DNA of 64,000 nt, taken from Mermis nigrescens (Eukaryota > Nematoda > Enoplea > Mermithida > Mermithidae). The translations under genes and the position numbers were made by a program. Below the pieces are notes generated by a model. That model ran no database searches. It was given only the letters and a program-made list of their open reading frames with translations, and had not been told where the DNA came from. Where the stretch lies: the NCBI GenBank assembly GCA_036768485.1, contig JAVLUZ010000154.1:30809089-30873088 (forward strand), read 5' to 3'. Shown here in pieces: positions 39,412 through 52,800 of this stretch. Positions within the stretch are counted from its first letter, which is position 1; every line of letters begins with the position of its first letter.

Positions 39412-40416
39412 GTCTGCATATATGCGCGTTTTCCGTCAACTTATATCTTATGCTTTTGACCTCAAGTAACCTTTTACATGACCCAAAATTTAGTAATCGA
39501 TGTCAGTTGTTTGGATATATTTTGCGCGCAGTCTCGTGTTTTTTGATATTCCTAGTGCGAGAAGCCTAATTAATCTTAAGTTTCCATTCTTGTTTGACGT
39601 CTGTCTGCTATGTCTGGTTCTTAAAACCGATTTTAACTGGTTTAGACCATGCTATTGCATAGAACCGCTTTGTTGGCCTTCGATTTTGCCTTTTCGCATA
39701 TTTACATAAACATAAACGTTTATAGTATAATTACAATTTTGGGAAAAAATTCAAGACGCTATGATATGCGTTTTCGCAAACTTAGCGATTCATATTACAA
39801 CATTAGATTTTGCGAATATTATAACATGAGTAAAAATGAACATAATTTTCGTAATATTATTAGAAGATCATATTACATTAAGACATAATGCTTAAGTATT
39901 TTATTTGTACATATTAGATGCTCAAAATCGCGTCGCTCGTGACACTTCAAGAGCTTGAAAAGCAGCTTACATGAACATATTGAGCGATAGGAAATAATCC
40001 GCTTCTATTACTTTTTCAGCTACTTTTGTTGAACGTTGAATTTTGAAAAAATAAATTCAAATACACGACTCGGCTCGAAATTGCATATAAAAAAACTCAC
40101 CCATTTGAAAAAAGCCGTAAATGTTGCATGATTTGATTCAGTTCCTGCAGCCATATTTCCTATTCAACTGATCTGAACTAGTTTAGGGTTTGTGAAACAT
40201 CCCAAACCCCAATTAGGCGCAAACTTTTCAGACAGCGTCCATACCGCTTATTCTAAAATGCATTTAAGCATGACATACATATTGTTTCATTCAAGTATAG
40301 TAAGTCTTCAAATGCTCTTGCCTTGCCATATATCGTGAAAATGACGTACGTAATATGTACCTACTCGTATTATGACTACCTACTTGAGCTTAAACTTGCC
40401 ATAAAACGGTAGGCAT

Positions 40417-40578
40417 CACACATGGGCGTGGAAAGTTTTGGGATTACGCACCCCTCCCAGAATCTGAAAATCCAACCCGCATTAAATCGATAACCCCAGA
40501 ATTACATGGTGTTTTTTGAGGGAATTTAGCCAGTTTTGAACCCCCTCCCCTGAAGAATTTGTCAGCTGCCCATGTATG
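40417..40578. mobile_element. CATGGGC-end MITE
   Basis: 162 bases, ends CACACATGGGCG and GCTGCCCATGTATG, flanked by GTAGGCAT (40409-40416) and GTAGGCGT (40579-40586), seven of eight matching. The interior is not that of family C; it shares only the ends and the C-rich ACCCCTCCCAGAATCTGAAA-type segment. Confidence 0.88.
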
Positions 40579-40979
40579 GTAGGCGTACTAACATGAATAT
40601 GGAGTCACCTTTCGAACTGAAATTTCGACATAAAGATTTTTCAAAATAAGAGTAATTTCGACATGGAACGTCTTATGATCTGAATTATTTGATTGCTGGT
40701 CAATGACAAATAAATAGCAGGATAGGTAACCTAAATATTCACCAGTGTTTTTCAAGATACTACTTTTCCTAATGGTCTAAATTCGGTACACCTTTGACAA
40801 AAAGCAGACAATACAGAAACATTTCCGGAACTTTTATTAGAAACAAACAAATTGCTTGATTGAAGACTGCGCAGTATCTACTTTCTACGTGAATAACATG
40901 CGCTGAAGAACAAAATAAAAATTTAAAAAACATAAAACGTATTATAAAAAAACATATATAAAAAATACACCATTTTTAA

Positions 40980-41255
40980 AATACTAATTTAGCCTTTTTA
41001 GGCTAAAAACGATGAGTACACGACACAAAATCAGTTTTTTTTCGGACAATACTCGTTGCTGAAAATTTCAAAAAATTGAGTAAATTTAACAAAATATGGT
41101 CAAAATTTGAGACATTTGAGCCAAAAACGCTAAAAAACACACAATTTTTACAATTTTAACTAAAAATGATTAATTCTGGGGGTCGCTCGCAGCCATTTTG
41201 TGGGGAATGAACAGTCATGCTGGAAGGTCTTAACCCCTACCCCAAACAACCCCTC
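40980..41255 (+). repeat. Dispersed repeat H, copy 2
   Basis: Shares, in order, GGCTAAAAACGATGAG, CGGACAATACTCG, TTTGAGCCAAAAACG and GGGGGTCGCTCGCAGCCATT with the copy at 11119-11645. Confidence 0.65.
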
Positions 41256-41830
41256 TCCCTGTGAATATGTATGTTGCTGAGACCTACCTATTAATTTCGT
41301 TCTCAATGCCCTTAAGGACATAAAGGCTAGTAGGGCGTTTGGTGTACAGTGCACCTGCATTTCTGACTTTACAAAACTTCCGACAAAAAATACATGAAGT
41401 CATAAGATAGCGACGCTCTCTCATATCTGATTTAACTCCATGTGGTCGCAATAAATGTGACTTCACATAATTTTTCCTTGTGCTGCACCATCGACATACA
41501 CATCCGAGAAAATTTGATATTCTAGAACACGAAGCAAAAAGATGAAAGTTTTCTATGGCAAATTAGCAAAATAGCGGTCAAAAGGTAGGAAAACCGAAAC
41601 TTGACCAGTGGGCCATTGAGGTTCTTATAATAAATCTATATCCGATTGACCCCGAATAGTCCGAGCCCTAGACCAGCGTGAGATTAGTGATTTAAACTTG
41701 AAACTAAAAATCCGTGATTTAATTAATTTGCTGATTCTAAGCCAAAAATAATTTTTTCAACTTTTCTGTCTTTCCGCCTAGGAATTTTTTATTTATTTTT
41801 CTGGCAGTTTCAAAAACAATCCGTCGATAT

Positions 41831-41836
41831 TTTATT
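41831..41836 (-). promoter_or_regulatory. Polyadenylation signal of CRP-5
   Basis: AATAAA on the minus strand, about 27 bases after the CRP-5 stop codon. Confidence 0.6.
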
Positions 41837-41862
41837 GAAAATTAGAAATAAGTAAATTGTGA

Positions 41863-42120
41863 TTAATAATCGCAGTCACAGCCGAAATCCGGTGGTTCGC
41901 ACGTGACTTGAAACTTTCCGCCTTTACAATTTCTTTTGCAGCACCGTTTGTACTTTTTGCACAATCGCCTGATTTTGCCCGGTTTCGACGTATCGGACAA
42001 TTTTTCTTCAACGCGTTCCATGCATCTTTCTGGGTCACCCATAACATTTTCGACCAAATATAAGTAAAGCATGAGGCAAGCGAAAACGATGAATAGTTTG
42101 AAATTTATTATTAAACGCAT
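41863..42120 (-). CDS. CRP-5: secreted eight-cysteine peptide
   Basis: 85 residues from the ATG at 42118-42120. That start is chosen because its CGGCGATG context and following NFKLFIV match CRP-4. An in-frame ATG 19 codons upstream (42175-42177) would place the signal peptide internally. Signal peptide is about 1-27. Cysteines are at 33, 54, 60, 61, 65, 74, 81 and 83 (C2-x5-CC-x3-C-x8-C-x6-C-x-C; the C5-C6 loop is one longer than in the relatives). PPD follows C6 and the protein ends DCDY. The minus-strand acceptor-like TTTTTAATTCAG ends at 42189, and AATAAA (plus strand 41831-41836) follows the stop by about 27 bases. The peptide core is basic. Family unrecognised. Confidence 0.8.
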   Translation of the reverse strand: MRLIINFKLFIVFACLMLYLYLVENVMGDPERCMERVEEKLSDTSKPGKIRRLCKKYKRCCKRNCKGGKFQVTCEPPDFGCDCDY

Positions 42121-42885
42121 CGCCGATTCGAAGAGCGACGCCGCAGGGCTAACCGGGCAGAGCCTAAGACTATTCATGAATAACTAAACTGAATTAAAAA
42201 ATCAAATTTAAATTAAAAATTAAATTTAAATTAAAAATTCACTTAAAACACTTAAAATTAAATCGGAAACCAATTATTTTCTGATAAATTTCAATACTTG
42301 ATACCTTTTCTAAACATATACATTTTATAAGAGTATATGTGCGACGAAATCGTCGTCAATTCTGTGAAAAGCGACTTAGGTGTACAGTGACAGATCTAAG
42401 GAGAAAGACGTGCATACATCAGGATCTCAAAAGAGAGTGGGAGGAGGGATCTGAAGGTCTCGCTGGACCCTCGAAAGCTCAAAAGACGAATTAGATCCAA
42501 ATTACTTTCACACTTTATATTTTCAATCATTTTCACGCAATTTGTTAATACAAATGGACAGAGCTCGATGACAGACGCCAAAAATGATCGTAAATTTTTA
42601 ACTTTTTTCGACATTTTAAAATTTTTTCTATCCATCAGATTCCAGTATTTAGGCGCTGCTTATATGCGAACCATCAAACCGTCCAAAATCTGAGTTTTAG
42701 TGTCCCTTTTTCTGCACAAGATTTTCATATGTTGAACAGAACCGCTGGATAAAATACGAGAATGCAAATTTGTGATCATTTTTCGTACACGCACGCACAA
42801 CATTTCAAAATTTTTCAGCGCACACAGTGAACATTTAATTATATTCTATGTAATTCCTATAAAATGAGTAATTGAATGAATAATT
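42121..42885. other. Upstream of CRP-5; C-like remnant
   Basis: About 42450-42640 is a strongly diverged family C-like piece (ACAGAGCTCGATGACAGACG). No gene. Confidence 0.4.
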
Positions 42886-42962
42886 TATAGATAAATAGAT
42901 AAATAAATAAACAGTTAATAAAAATAAATAAATAAATGAATGAATAAATAAATTAAATAAAA

Positions 42963-43026
<64 letters not shown>

Positions 43027-43093
43027 AATTAATTAATTAATTAATTAAATAAATTAATTAATTATTTAATTGATTAATTAATTAATCAATTAA

Positions 43094-43160
<67 letters not shown>

Positions 43161-43162
43161 AA
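42886..43162. repeat. (AAAT)n tetranucleotide array with TTAA core
   Basis: Long runs of AAAT on both sides of a palindromic TTAATTAATTAATT segment at about 43024-43090. Confidence 0.95.
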
Positions 43163-45096
43163 ATATAAATAAAAAGTAAACAGATGCTAGGCGGAAAGAG
43201 CTAAAAATTTGGGGAATTCCGTATTAAACTTGTTAGTAACCTTGAACATATTTCTTTCAAAAAACCTGACAGCAATTTCCTTTCGGTGCAGAAGAAGGAA
43301 AACTTTGTTTCACACTAGGTCAAAAATGCTATTATAGCGGGAAATCAAAGCTTGTTAGAAAATGAAAATTTTTGTTCTAATCAACAAGTTGGCCTAATTT
43401 CTGAACTTAAAGTTTTAGGTTTATGCAAGGATTTTAATAATCGAAAAGACAATGCACGTCGAAGTTATTTAACCTTTCACTCTATTGAGTCTTACATTAG
43501 CCCGAAATTCAATAAAAATAAATGGAAACAATAAGAATGAGTCGAAAAAAAAATATTAATAAATAAAGTCAAAAAAATTAGAAGATAAATAATTAAGAAA
43601 TTGAATAAATTTGAAAAAATAGAAATAAATAATAAAAGCAACATCAAATTACAAAAATTTTTACCACTAGGAACGGAGAGCCATTATGGTTACATTCTTT
43701 TTCTCCCGCGCAATATGCCGAAATGTGGTCTAATTTTTATAAAGAGTATTGCACATAAATTCATTTCATTTTTGGAATTCAAAGTGATTTCAGAATAATA
43801 AAACCGTTGAGAACAAGAAACTTATTGTGCTTTTTGCGTTCAAAATTATGAAGTCAGTAAAAATTGAGATACTAAAGACAAATTGAAATCGAATTAATTA
43901 TCGATTAATTAAATAATAATACTACCTGATTATCCTGTTATCTAAATAAATTAAAAATTAAAATAATCGAAGAGCGTCTAAATTAATGCAAATAAATGTC
44001 AAGCTCTAAAACTTGATAAATATTTCGAATGCTTCTGGTCACCACACCACAGTTCTAATTTTTAAACGGAACTCGACTCAAAAAAGATTGATCGGCTGGT
44101 TTTTGGCACGCTTTGGTTGGTTGATAACAAATTTGGTTGGTTAAGAAATTAAAGGTCAAAAAGGTCGGCTAAAAGCACGGATCTATGAAATTTAAGAATT
44201 TTATGGGTTTGAGAATTTTTAGCTTAATTTTAACAAAATTCAAACAGGCCATTTCAACGTAATAAAATTATATCACCGAGACGGGCACCAACAACGATTG
44301 CTTCATAAGTCCGTTTTTGAAAGACTTTTTCGAAAAAATGTTTTGAAAATTCGAAAAAAATTCACTAAATGAGACGCTCGTATAAAAGTCAAGATCGATG
44401 AAGTCCTAGTTTCGCGAAAGTTCTACTTTAATAGTAGTGCGGCCTGCTGTTTTGTGCAAATCGAATTTGGAGAAATTTTCGAAAAATATTACGCATTTTC
44501 TATGAATTACCTTAGTTGAATTATATTTTATTTAGATAAAAGAGCGCGTGCTTTATGGACTTGCATAAGTGGACATTTTACTTTTCAATGCACCTACTAC
44601 AGTAACTAAGCTTATATTCTATCCGGAGATGAAAATAGAAAGAATAAACTATATATGCTTAGTAAAATATTGGACGCCTTCAATAAAGCATATAAATAAA
44701 TATATAATCAAAAAATACAAGTTATTAAATGCAAGACTAAAATCTATAGAATCCATATTTGCGCACCTAAAATATTCGGACCAAACTTGGATTATGCAGT
44801 AACAATAAGTGAACCTAACAGCCGAAAAAAATTATTTTTCCGAATATTTGTAAATCTGTTACAAATTTAGATCAACCGATAATTGCAATGTGATTTCAGC
44901 GTCCCAATAATTATCATATTTTACGGTACGATTGGCAGCAAAATTGCTGGTACTATCAGAAATAGAATAATTTTCGTTTAGTTCTTTTAGAACATACGCT
45001 TCAGCTGCGGATTTCGGTGAAACCCAATGCGGCTATATATAGTTCATTGAATGGATTCGCATAGTTCAATACCTGAATAAAATTTGCTTCTATTTT
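43163..45096. other. Gene-free AT-rich stretch
   Basis: Open frames at 43352-43534, 43601-43798 and 44569-44802 are Lys/Asn/Ile-rich with no domain and are not called. Confidence 0.45.
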
Positions 45097-45255
45097 CGCA
45101 TGAGTTTGGGAATAAATTTTGAGGAATTTTTTCGAAAGTAAGCTGATGGATAACAATAAATTATATATAAAATCAATGTTATAATCGCAATCTGTCAGCT
45201 TATTGTCGGACATTGTTTTTAAAATTTTTGCTTAAACTTGTGTGAAACAGACTAT
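45097..45255 (+). mobile_element. MITE family F copy
   Basis: Contains GAAAGTAAGCTGATGGATAA and TATAATCGCAATCTGTCAGC and ends AACTTGTGTGAAACAGACTA. The left end (GCATGAGTTTGGGAATAA) is eroded. Confidence 0.75.
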
Positions 45256-48244
45256 ATTTGAGGCGATTTACATCGTTATCATTGTTCCCCGGTCTGAGTA
45301 GTTCAGTTCGGCCTATAGAATCGATCCGCAAGCTCTATTGAGCTGAAATGGTGTGAAAATCAGTGTTTTTGACCACAAAGCGTAAAAACAGACTTCAATG
45401 ATTTTTTGATTTTTTTAAATAATTTTTCACATGATTTTAATGATTTTAATCATTTTTTTATGATTTTTGATTTCAGGTTTTTTTTTAATTTGTGATTTTT
45501 GATCAGGATTATTGACTTTTTATTTTATGATTATGGTTACAAATTTTGATTTTCGATCTTTTCTATGATTATGATTTTATGATTTTTATTATAATAATGA
45601 TTATGATTATGGTTTTATGATTATTTAGGAATTTTGATGATTTCATCATTTTCATTTATTTTTGATCTTCATTATGCTTGGTTTTTTTCCAGAAAATCTT
45701 TTCGCTTTGAGCTTTTCGCACGGCAAACGTTGGGCGTCAGTCAGAAAGTTTTTGAGCCACAAACGCTAAAAAACTGATATAAATGCTAAAATGAAATAAA
45801 CGATGTCAATCCACAGTTTTTAATCAATTTCAAGCACGTTTGAAGAAGATTTTTGATTTTGATTAAATTTTTGTCTCTATTTTGTCTTATTTTTCTAGAA
45901 AATTTACTATTTTTCTATTCTTAGCGAGTTTTCACCCCGAACTCTAAGTTTTATTGCATGCAGCTGAAAAAATCAAAAGCAGGCAGGCCTTCAAAAATGC
46001 ATTTAATTTTCCAATGTTGTATGCTAGCATTGACTGAAACTTTTTGCAATTGAGTTTCTCATTGCGCTTTTTATGGGCAAACTCAATTTACTCATTTTTG
46101 GTTTTTGGCACGGCGATGCATTATTATACGTGTCATGTGAAACGAACAATTTTTATTCAAATTGAGAACTTCTGAACAACATGGTCGTTCAGAAAAAAAC
46201 ATTCTCCATAAATTCCATTTTGAAATTTCACACTCATGATTATATTACTTAAATTTCTTTTAAGACTCCATATACATAAGTATTTGCAGATTTTTCTTGA
46301 AAAAACTGTTAAGCCGATGCTCGGTATAACAGATAATTTTGGCATGGCTCCAATGCTCCGAACGCATGCTGGCAAATGTTAGACCGGAAAGGCCAAAAGT
46401 CTCTTTTTTAAAACAGTCGCGCATGCAAATTTTTTGTCATTATTCGCGTTCAGCGTCGCTACTAAAATTCAAATCGCACGAGGTGGCCAATTAAGAAACG
46501 CGATCCGGGCAATCAATCAATTTTTTCATCCTTCTCTCAGCACACGCTTGATTGACCCGAAATTTTAACGCGGCGTGTACCGGTTTTGGTTATTTTCGTT
46601 GAATTGAATGAGTCATTCAAATTAGTACTAAATTTTTGTTGTTTGGATTAAAGGCTATCTAGAATAATCAATACCCGAGGCTCATTTGCATAGACAGCTT
46701 GTCGGGTAATTGCTAATGCTCAATAAGCACTCAGCTTACCTATAACAAGCTTGTTTATTTACTTATTGAAGGCTGATCCAGCTCGACTTGGCACGTCATT
46801 TTTCGAGTTGTTTTGAACGCATTCGTTTTTGCGGGCTTATTTTCATTAATATTCGGGGAGGCGAGCTAAAAGTTAGATTTTTTCGTAAAAAACAGATTTT
46901 GTATCGCTGCATATAATTTTTTCTTTCTTCTTCCTTCGATTTTTTTTAGAATTTTTTCGCTTTCACTTTTGAAATTAACAAGAGCTTTTATGTTCGCAAG
47001 GAGAATAAAAATGTTATTTTTTATAATCATTTTTACCAAGTTTTCGGCTAATAAAACAGGGCGATAAAAGTCACTTTTTGTCATACTAGGCACAAACATG
47101 GGAGTTTGACTCCAGGATTTTAAAATTCCTTCCGCACGATCCTCAAAATGAAATTTTTGACGTTTTGTCGCGATTTTTGGACCTGCCGGAACCCAGAGTC
47201 CTAGTGCTGTTCCTGTTGTTAAGTCTTAAGCCAAGATCATTTAAGAAACCCCCAAAAACTTAATTTTTTATATATCCAGATATTCGCACAAATGCACACA
47301 AATGAATGAGAGCGAATTAACGATTTTGGTCCGCGGAATTTCGGCGGAACTACAAAAGATTCATACCCGTGAATGCTTGTGTGGACTACATGCTTGAAAA
47401 TGTGATCCAAAAGTAAAACGAGTATAAAATAGTTGATTCAGAAAAGATTTTGCACGCACTTTACGAAAAACTTTGGTTCCACTCTACTGCAACTAACTTC
47501 TGTACACGTTTTCGCAGATTTTTTTGCAGTTTGATACACGAAACCTTTCAATTCGAAATCCTCTGACGCAAAATGTTCATGCTAATGTAATCAATTTTTA
47601 TTGTCCATTATATGCGGATGGGGCTAGCTTTTTTCCACTTGTAAGCGTTTTTTCCAGGATTACTCATCGTATCGCGGTAAAATGCTACTTAATTAGCATA
47701 CGGTTGAAATAACCTATCAAATGTACATTCAACATTTGTATAACTTTCACGCTAAGCTGTGCAAATTCAAGCTTGTTGATGCGCCTTTGCAGCTATTTCC
47801 GAACGTTCGGAAAATCAGATAGGAACCATGATCACTACATTGACTAGCGATTGCTTTCCATATGTTGTGTGAATAGTTACCCATTTCCTCAGCTGGCTTT
47901 ACTCATTTCAAATGAAGTTTTCTGACAGATATTTGTTCAGAGATTTATATCAATCGAGGATTTTCCGCGGAGACGAAATATGGGTCAAAACCGGATCATA
48001 GCCTAAAATTTTTTGAGAAGGTGCGGAAAATTGACCGTAAGGTAGGTATTTTAGCACCATTTCGCCAGTCGTTCAATTTACAGCTTAATGACTCTCCTCC
48101 ATCTGACTCCCTGCCTGACCTCTGGCTAACCTCTCAGGCCAGTCATGTGCCAACTCTGAGAGTCACTTGGACCTGTCCTCAGCGTTTGTTGCAAGCTTCA
48201 TTGAGCGGCTGAAATCGCGCACAGAAGCGTGGATAGTTTGGGCA
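45256..48244. other. Gene-free stretch with TGATTTT low complexity
   Basis: 45395-45670 is a low-complexity run of TGATTTT / TTATGATT words. The rest shows no supported exon or ORF. A pyrimidine-rich, less AT-rich patch at 48060-48200 has an open frame with no recognised product. Confidence 0.45.
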
Positions 48245-48578
48245 CCAGGGCCTGGTAGGCTTAAGCTAGGCTTAAACCTGGCTTAATTGTTTGTAGATAC
48301 GTGGCCAATCTTTCAGTCTGACTGAAGTCAGGCTTAAGCCTGGCTAAGCCTGACTCAAGCCTTGCTTAGGCCTTGCTTAAGCCTGGCTTAAGCCTTGCTT
48401 AAGCCTGGCTTAAGCCTTGCTTGAGCTTGGCTTACACCAGGCTTAAACTGGCCACGTCTGTTTGAGCCCTCCTTAAGCCTGGCTTAAGCCAGGCTTAAAC
48501 TGGCCACGTGTGTTTAAAATTTTAAGTCAGATTCAAGCCTGGCTTAAGCTTAAAGATATTGAAACCGGTGGGCCCAGG
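48245..48578. repeat. GGCTTAAGCC minisatellite, possibly a Harbinger-like element
   Basis: Repeated palindromic GGCTTAAGCC / GCCTTGCTTAAGCCTGG units of about 10 and 20 bases run at 48258-48550. They are bounded by AGGGCCTGGT on the left and ACCGGTGGGCCC on the right. These edges resemble the GGGCCTGGT ends of the element at 37276, so the array may fill a deletion derivative of that family. Confidence 0.7.
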
Positions 48579-49708
48579 ATTCAAAAAATACGTACCCACG
48601 CAGAATCCGACGTTTTTCAAGTTCGATCCGGAAGATCCCTTAGAAATTTGGGTGCAGCCCGTGTTCGGATGCATCACAGCGTGTACGGTCTGGATGGAGG
48701 TCAGCGTTAGGTCAGTCAGTGAACTTTTTTGGGGCCGAATGACCTTTAAACTATTAAAAATACTGAAATATCGTCAAAAATATGTAAATTCACCGTTTCT
48801 GGGCAATTTCGAGCACTAATGGAAAAATTATGATTTTTTTATTTTTATCTATTTTTAGGCCTAAACTTCGCCTCATTTTCCCGAAAAAATTTCTAATGTT
48901 ACAATTCTGAATCGAGTCTTCTAGACTATCGAAGTTTCCCCACGCATAGACTTTCAGGTTTCTAGTGGCCCACTTGTGAATGTGGTCTGAACTTCGCAGG
49001 AAAAACTGGTTTACGGTAGCTTAACATTCTGTCACGCTGTGTTTGCTGTAAAGAGAGCGAAGCCCTGGTACACTATCCCACTGCACACAAATCCTATATG
49101 CATCAATATTTATCTTTGTCATTATAGGAACACGAAATATACAGACTAGTCCTGCATTCTATAGCTTGCAGCCCGGTCATTAGCAAACAAAACTGGATTT
49201 CCGATCAACACACACGCAAAGCTATTTTGGGATGTATTTAGGATTATTATTGTTGAGTCAGGCATAAATTTTAAACTGCTCCGATTATATTATTTAATAC
49301 TACTCTCCACATATTTGCATATTTTTCAATGCAATTTTGGCACCATGAGTTCCATTTTACTTTCCGGATAGTGCGTGTTTAGTACCCGCTGTATTTGCCT
49401 AGCTCTTTTAACAACGACGACCCAAACAATCGATTTATGTGATTAGTCGAATTGACATTTCCGTGTGTTCAACAATAGGCCCTGAGGGCATCGATTCGTA
49501 AATGTCCAAAAAGGTACATATTTAGAATAAGTTGAAATGGCTCGCACGAAATGAATGATATGAAAATTGTAACGTAAGACGTACGGGTGCGGAAAGGACG
49601 CGATGAAAAGCGCCACCATTTTTATCATCTTGCCATTATTTTTATGATTTTTACACCGCTTTCAAAATCAGCACATTCTGCACAAATTAGTGATAAATTT
49701 ATTGGGCA
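48579..49708. other. Upstream region of the ankyrin gene
   Basis: No exon could be supported. The sequence CTTTCAAAATCAG ends 38 bases before the ATG and could be a leader or 5' UTR splice acceptor. Confidence 0.35.
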
Positions 49709-49828
49709 ATGTTCCAGATCGAATCTAAATTCGACCATGCTTTGCATCGCGCTGCCACCAACGGAGATCACGAGCAATTGAAAAAAGTGTTGGACAGCGG
49801 CCGAGTACACGTGGATTGTGCTGATGAG
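49709..49828 (+). CDS. Ankyrin gene exon 1
   Basis: 40 codons: start ATG, then the first ankyrin helix pair (ALHRAATNGDHEQLKKVL). Donor GTAAAT. Confidence 0.9.
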
Positions 49829-52800
49829 GTAAATTATGTTAGCAGATTGTAATATTGCTATCAGGTGTTTTTATCTTTTGAACTTTTAATTTTAAATTTA
49901 AATAATTTCTACTTAATTGATTGGCGGAAACTTACCGGAAAACTTACGTTGACCGACTAAGCTCTCTCGTGATCGAAGGTCGAGTGCGATTAATCTAAAT
50001 AGATTCAAATTCCGCATAATTTAATAAATCTTGAGTTTCGATATTATTTTCAACATTTGTTGGCTCCTGAAGACGTTTATTAATTATAGGCTTTTCCAAA
50101 ACGCTTCTGTCAATTTATTTGGAAAAATTTCTACTTCATTTGTTATAATCTTTATTTTTCCATTTATCATTTACAACTTTTAACTATCTTTCTCAGTTAG
50201 ACAAACCAAATGTTGAAACCTTTAAGAGAAATTAAAGGTTGATTTTTAACACTTTCTATTCAGCGCATTTGACTATGCCTCCTTCACTCGCAAGTCCTCA
50301 ATATCGTATTTCATTGCATTCTAGCGCTAAATCTTCTGAATAGACTATTATTAATGAAATAGATTAAAATAAATTATTTTAAAATAAAGTAGATGAAGAG
50401 ATACATAGCTACATACTTGTACACCGACTGATTTTTCTTTGATACAACTAGTTTTCGTAATTTTTTATTAATATAATTGTTATTACCATAATTATATGGA
50501 ATATAGTTTTTGCCGGAAAAATTATCAAATCTTCCTATACTGTCACAGGATGGCACAACAGCTTTAATGCTAGCAGCGAACGCGGGTCATATGGAATGCA
50601 TAAGAATTTTAATCGAAGAAGGAGCTGACATCTCTGCTCAGCGAACGGTATGACTAAAAGTATAAAAACCGAGCAAGAACCATACATTGACGGTTTGAAA
50701 ATTTTAGGGGTCAGGTCGGACCCAAAAATTTTTTTAAGCGAGCTCAAAAACGTTGAGTTTCCATTCAAACATTATTTTTCTACTTCTCTGACAACGCTCA
50801 TTTCTTTCTTGAATATAAAACATGAAAAATTTCAAAAAAATTCATATGAATAGATCAAAATTATGGTCAAAAAAGAAAGACTATTTGGCGCGAGGCACCA
50901 AAAAAATCGATACTTCAACCAACACTTATAACGCCTAGCAAATTTTCTGAGTTTTTTGGGGAATCGGAAATTTTCAGGGTCAGCAGCATTTTGCAAGAGT
51001 CAACAGCTATTCTTGAAGCTTTCAAAACCATACTTGCTTGCTTATTATTCTCGAGCTGTTAGTATGCATATAGTACAAAAACCCGGATTCGTGACAAAAA
51101 TCGAATTTTTTAAATTCCCAATTGAACTTACTCTATGATTCAGACAGGCACGCATGCCTTATGCTTTGCTGCTCAAAACGGAAACGTAGACGTCCTGAAA
51201 TATTTGATTGAAGCCGGTGCTAAAGTTGATTTGGAGAATAAGGTACTGTAGAATCGATTGTGTTCGTATCCTCATAGGACAAAATACTCGTGTTTTCATA
51301 GTATTGATTTGAAAGTTGAAATGATTAATAGTTAAGTTTGTTCGATTTTTTATTGATTCATTAGTTAAGATAATCAATCTACTTAAGTGAAAGATGTAAT
51401 ATAAAGAATGGAAATGATGAATTACAATTAAGATCAAATAAAAACTAAACAAAATGATAAAAATTAAAATTCGAGTGAAAGCTATCAATTTCACGGCTGT
51501 TCACAAAATCCACTTAACTGACGTCTCATTGTTTCGCGTGCTAATAAAAAATTACCAGATCAATCTCGTAAAAAAGGAACATTTTCAAAAATTTTGTACA
51601 TAAAATTAGAAGCTACATGTACAATAATGCTTTATTTTAATTCAACCTGAAGTCCAGCTTACATTTGAAGCCTGTCTGAAGCTATTAGCTTAGCATGGCT
51701 GCATGCTTATAGCTGTGCAGCACGTTATCAGATGAACATACGGGCAGCAGTTCCAGGGCCGTGCTTGGGGTTTTAGCGACCCTGGGCGAGACTACTTTTA
51801 GCGGCTCTCAAAAGTCCAGCATCTTTCAGAATAAGTCATTTTTATAAGCAAAATCGTTACAATGTTTGGTCATCATATTTGCTTGTGCATGGAAATTATG
51901 TACAAGTTTAATCACTGAAAAACTTACTGTTTGAAAATATTTATTCCCTTAACGATGATGTACCTATACTGAGTTTAGAAATGAAGCAATTTACAGAGTT
52001 CACAGTCATTTTTCAGTTTTGTGAACAGAACGTATGAATAGTCATCAAGTACAAAAATTGTGCACAGCTGACATAAGACACATAAAACTGAATTAATACG
52101 ATCAGATGAGTTTTTGTATATCAAAGTTTTTCATACATGTAGTAGGTTCGCTGTCGGAAACAAATCTACTTCAGCCTGAAAGTAGTTAGCACATTTGCTG
52201 GCAGAAGTTGAACGAATTTTCAGCTACACTGAGACGTTCTCAGAGGTGAAATCATTGTATTTCAGAATTAGAAGTGATACTGCTTAGCTTGAATTTCTAA
52301 AACATTGAAATTGCAATATTTAGCCCAATAAAATCATTTTACATTTTCAAGGACGATTTAAAAAATTTAGTGCGAGCCTCAAAGTCATCGTTTTGTGCAA
52401 AATAATGTTTAGGCAGGTACACACATTTCTGAGATTAAATTACTCAGTTTGCAAGCATCAAATCCCTAATCTATAATTTGGATCGCAAATAAAATGTTTG
52501 CTAACATAATTTGTCACAATAGAGCCGCTCTAAAATACTTTTTCAACATCTCTGAAATTTTTTATGGCCCTCAGTTTTGGCGGCCCTGGGCGACCGCCCA
52601 GTTCGCCACCCCTTAAACACGACGATGGGTGGTTCCCGGATCTAGGTACACCAAATAGAGATCAGGAGGTATTTTATGGGGAAATGGAGAAAAATTAGGG
52701 AAAACGGATAAAAATACAATTTTATATTCAGAAATTTTCAATAACCAACTACATGTGTTTATTCGATTAGCTTGTATGCTGCTATAGGGACTACGACAGG

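Noticed and set aside
39111..39569. 152-codon ORF
   Set aside because: It runs across a complete family E MITE including both target duplications, so it cannot be an old gene.
51159..51494. 111-codon minus-strand ORF
   Set aside because: Antisense to ankyrin exon 3, then AT-rich intron.
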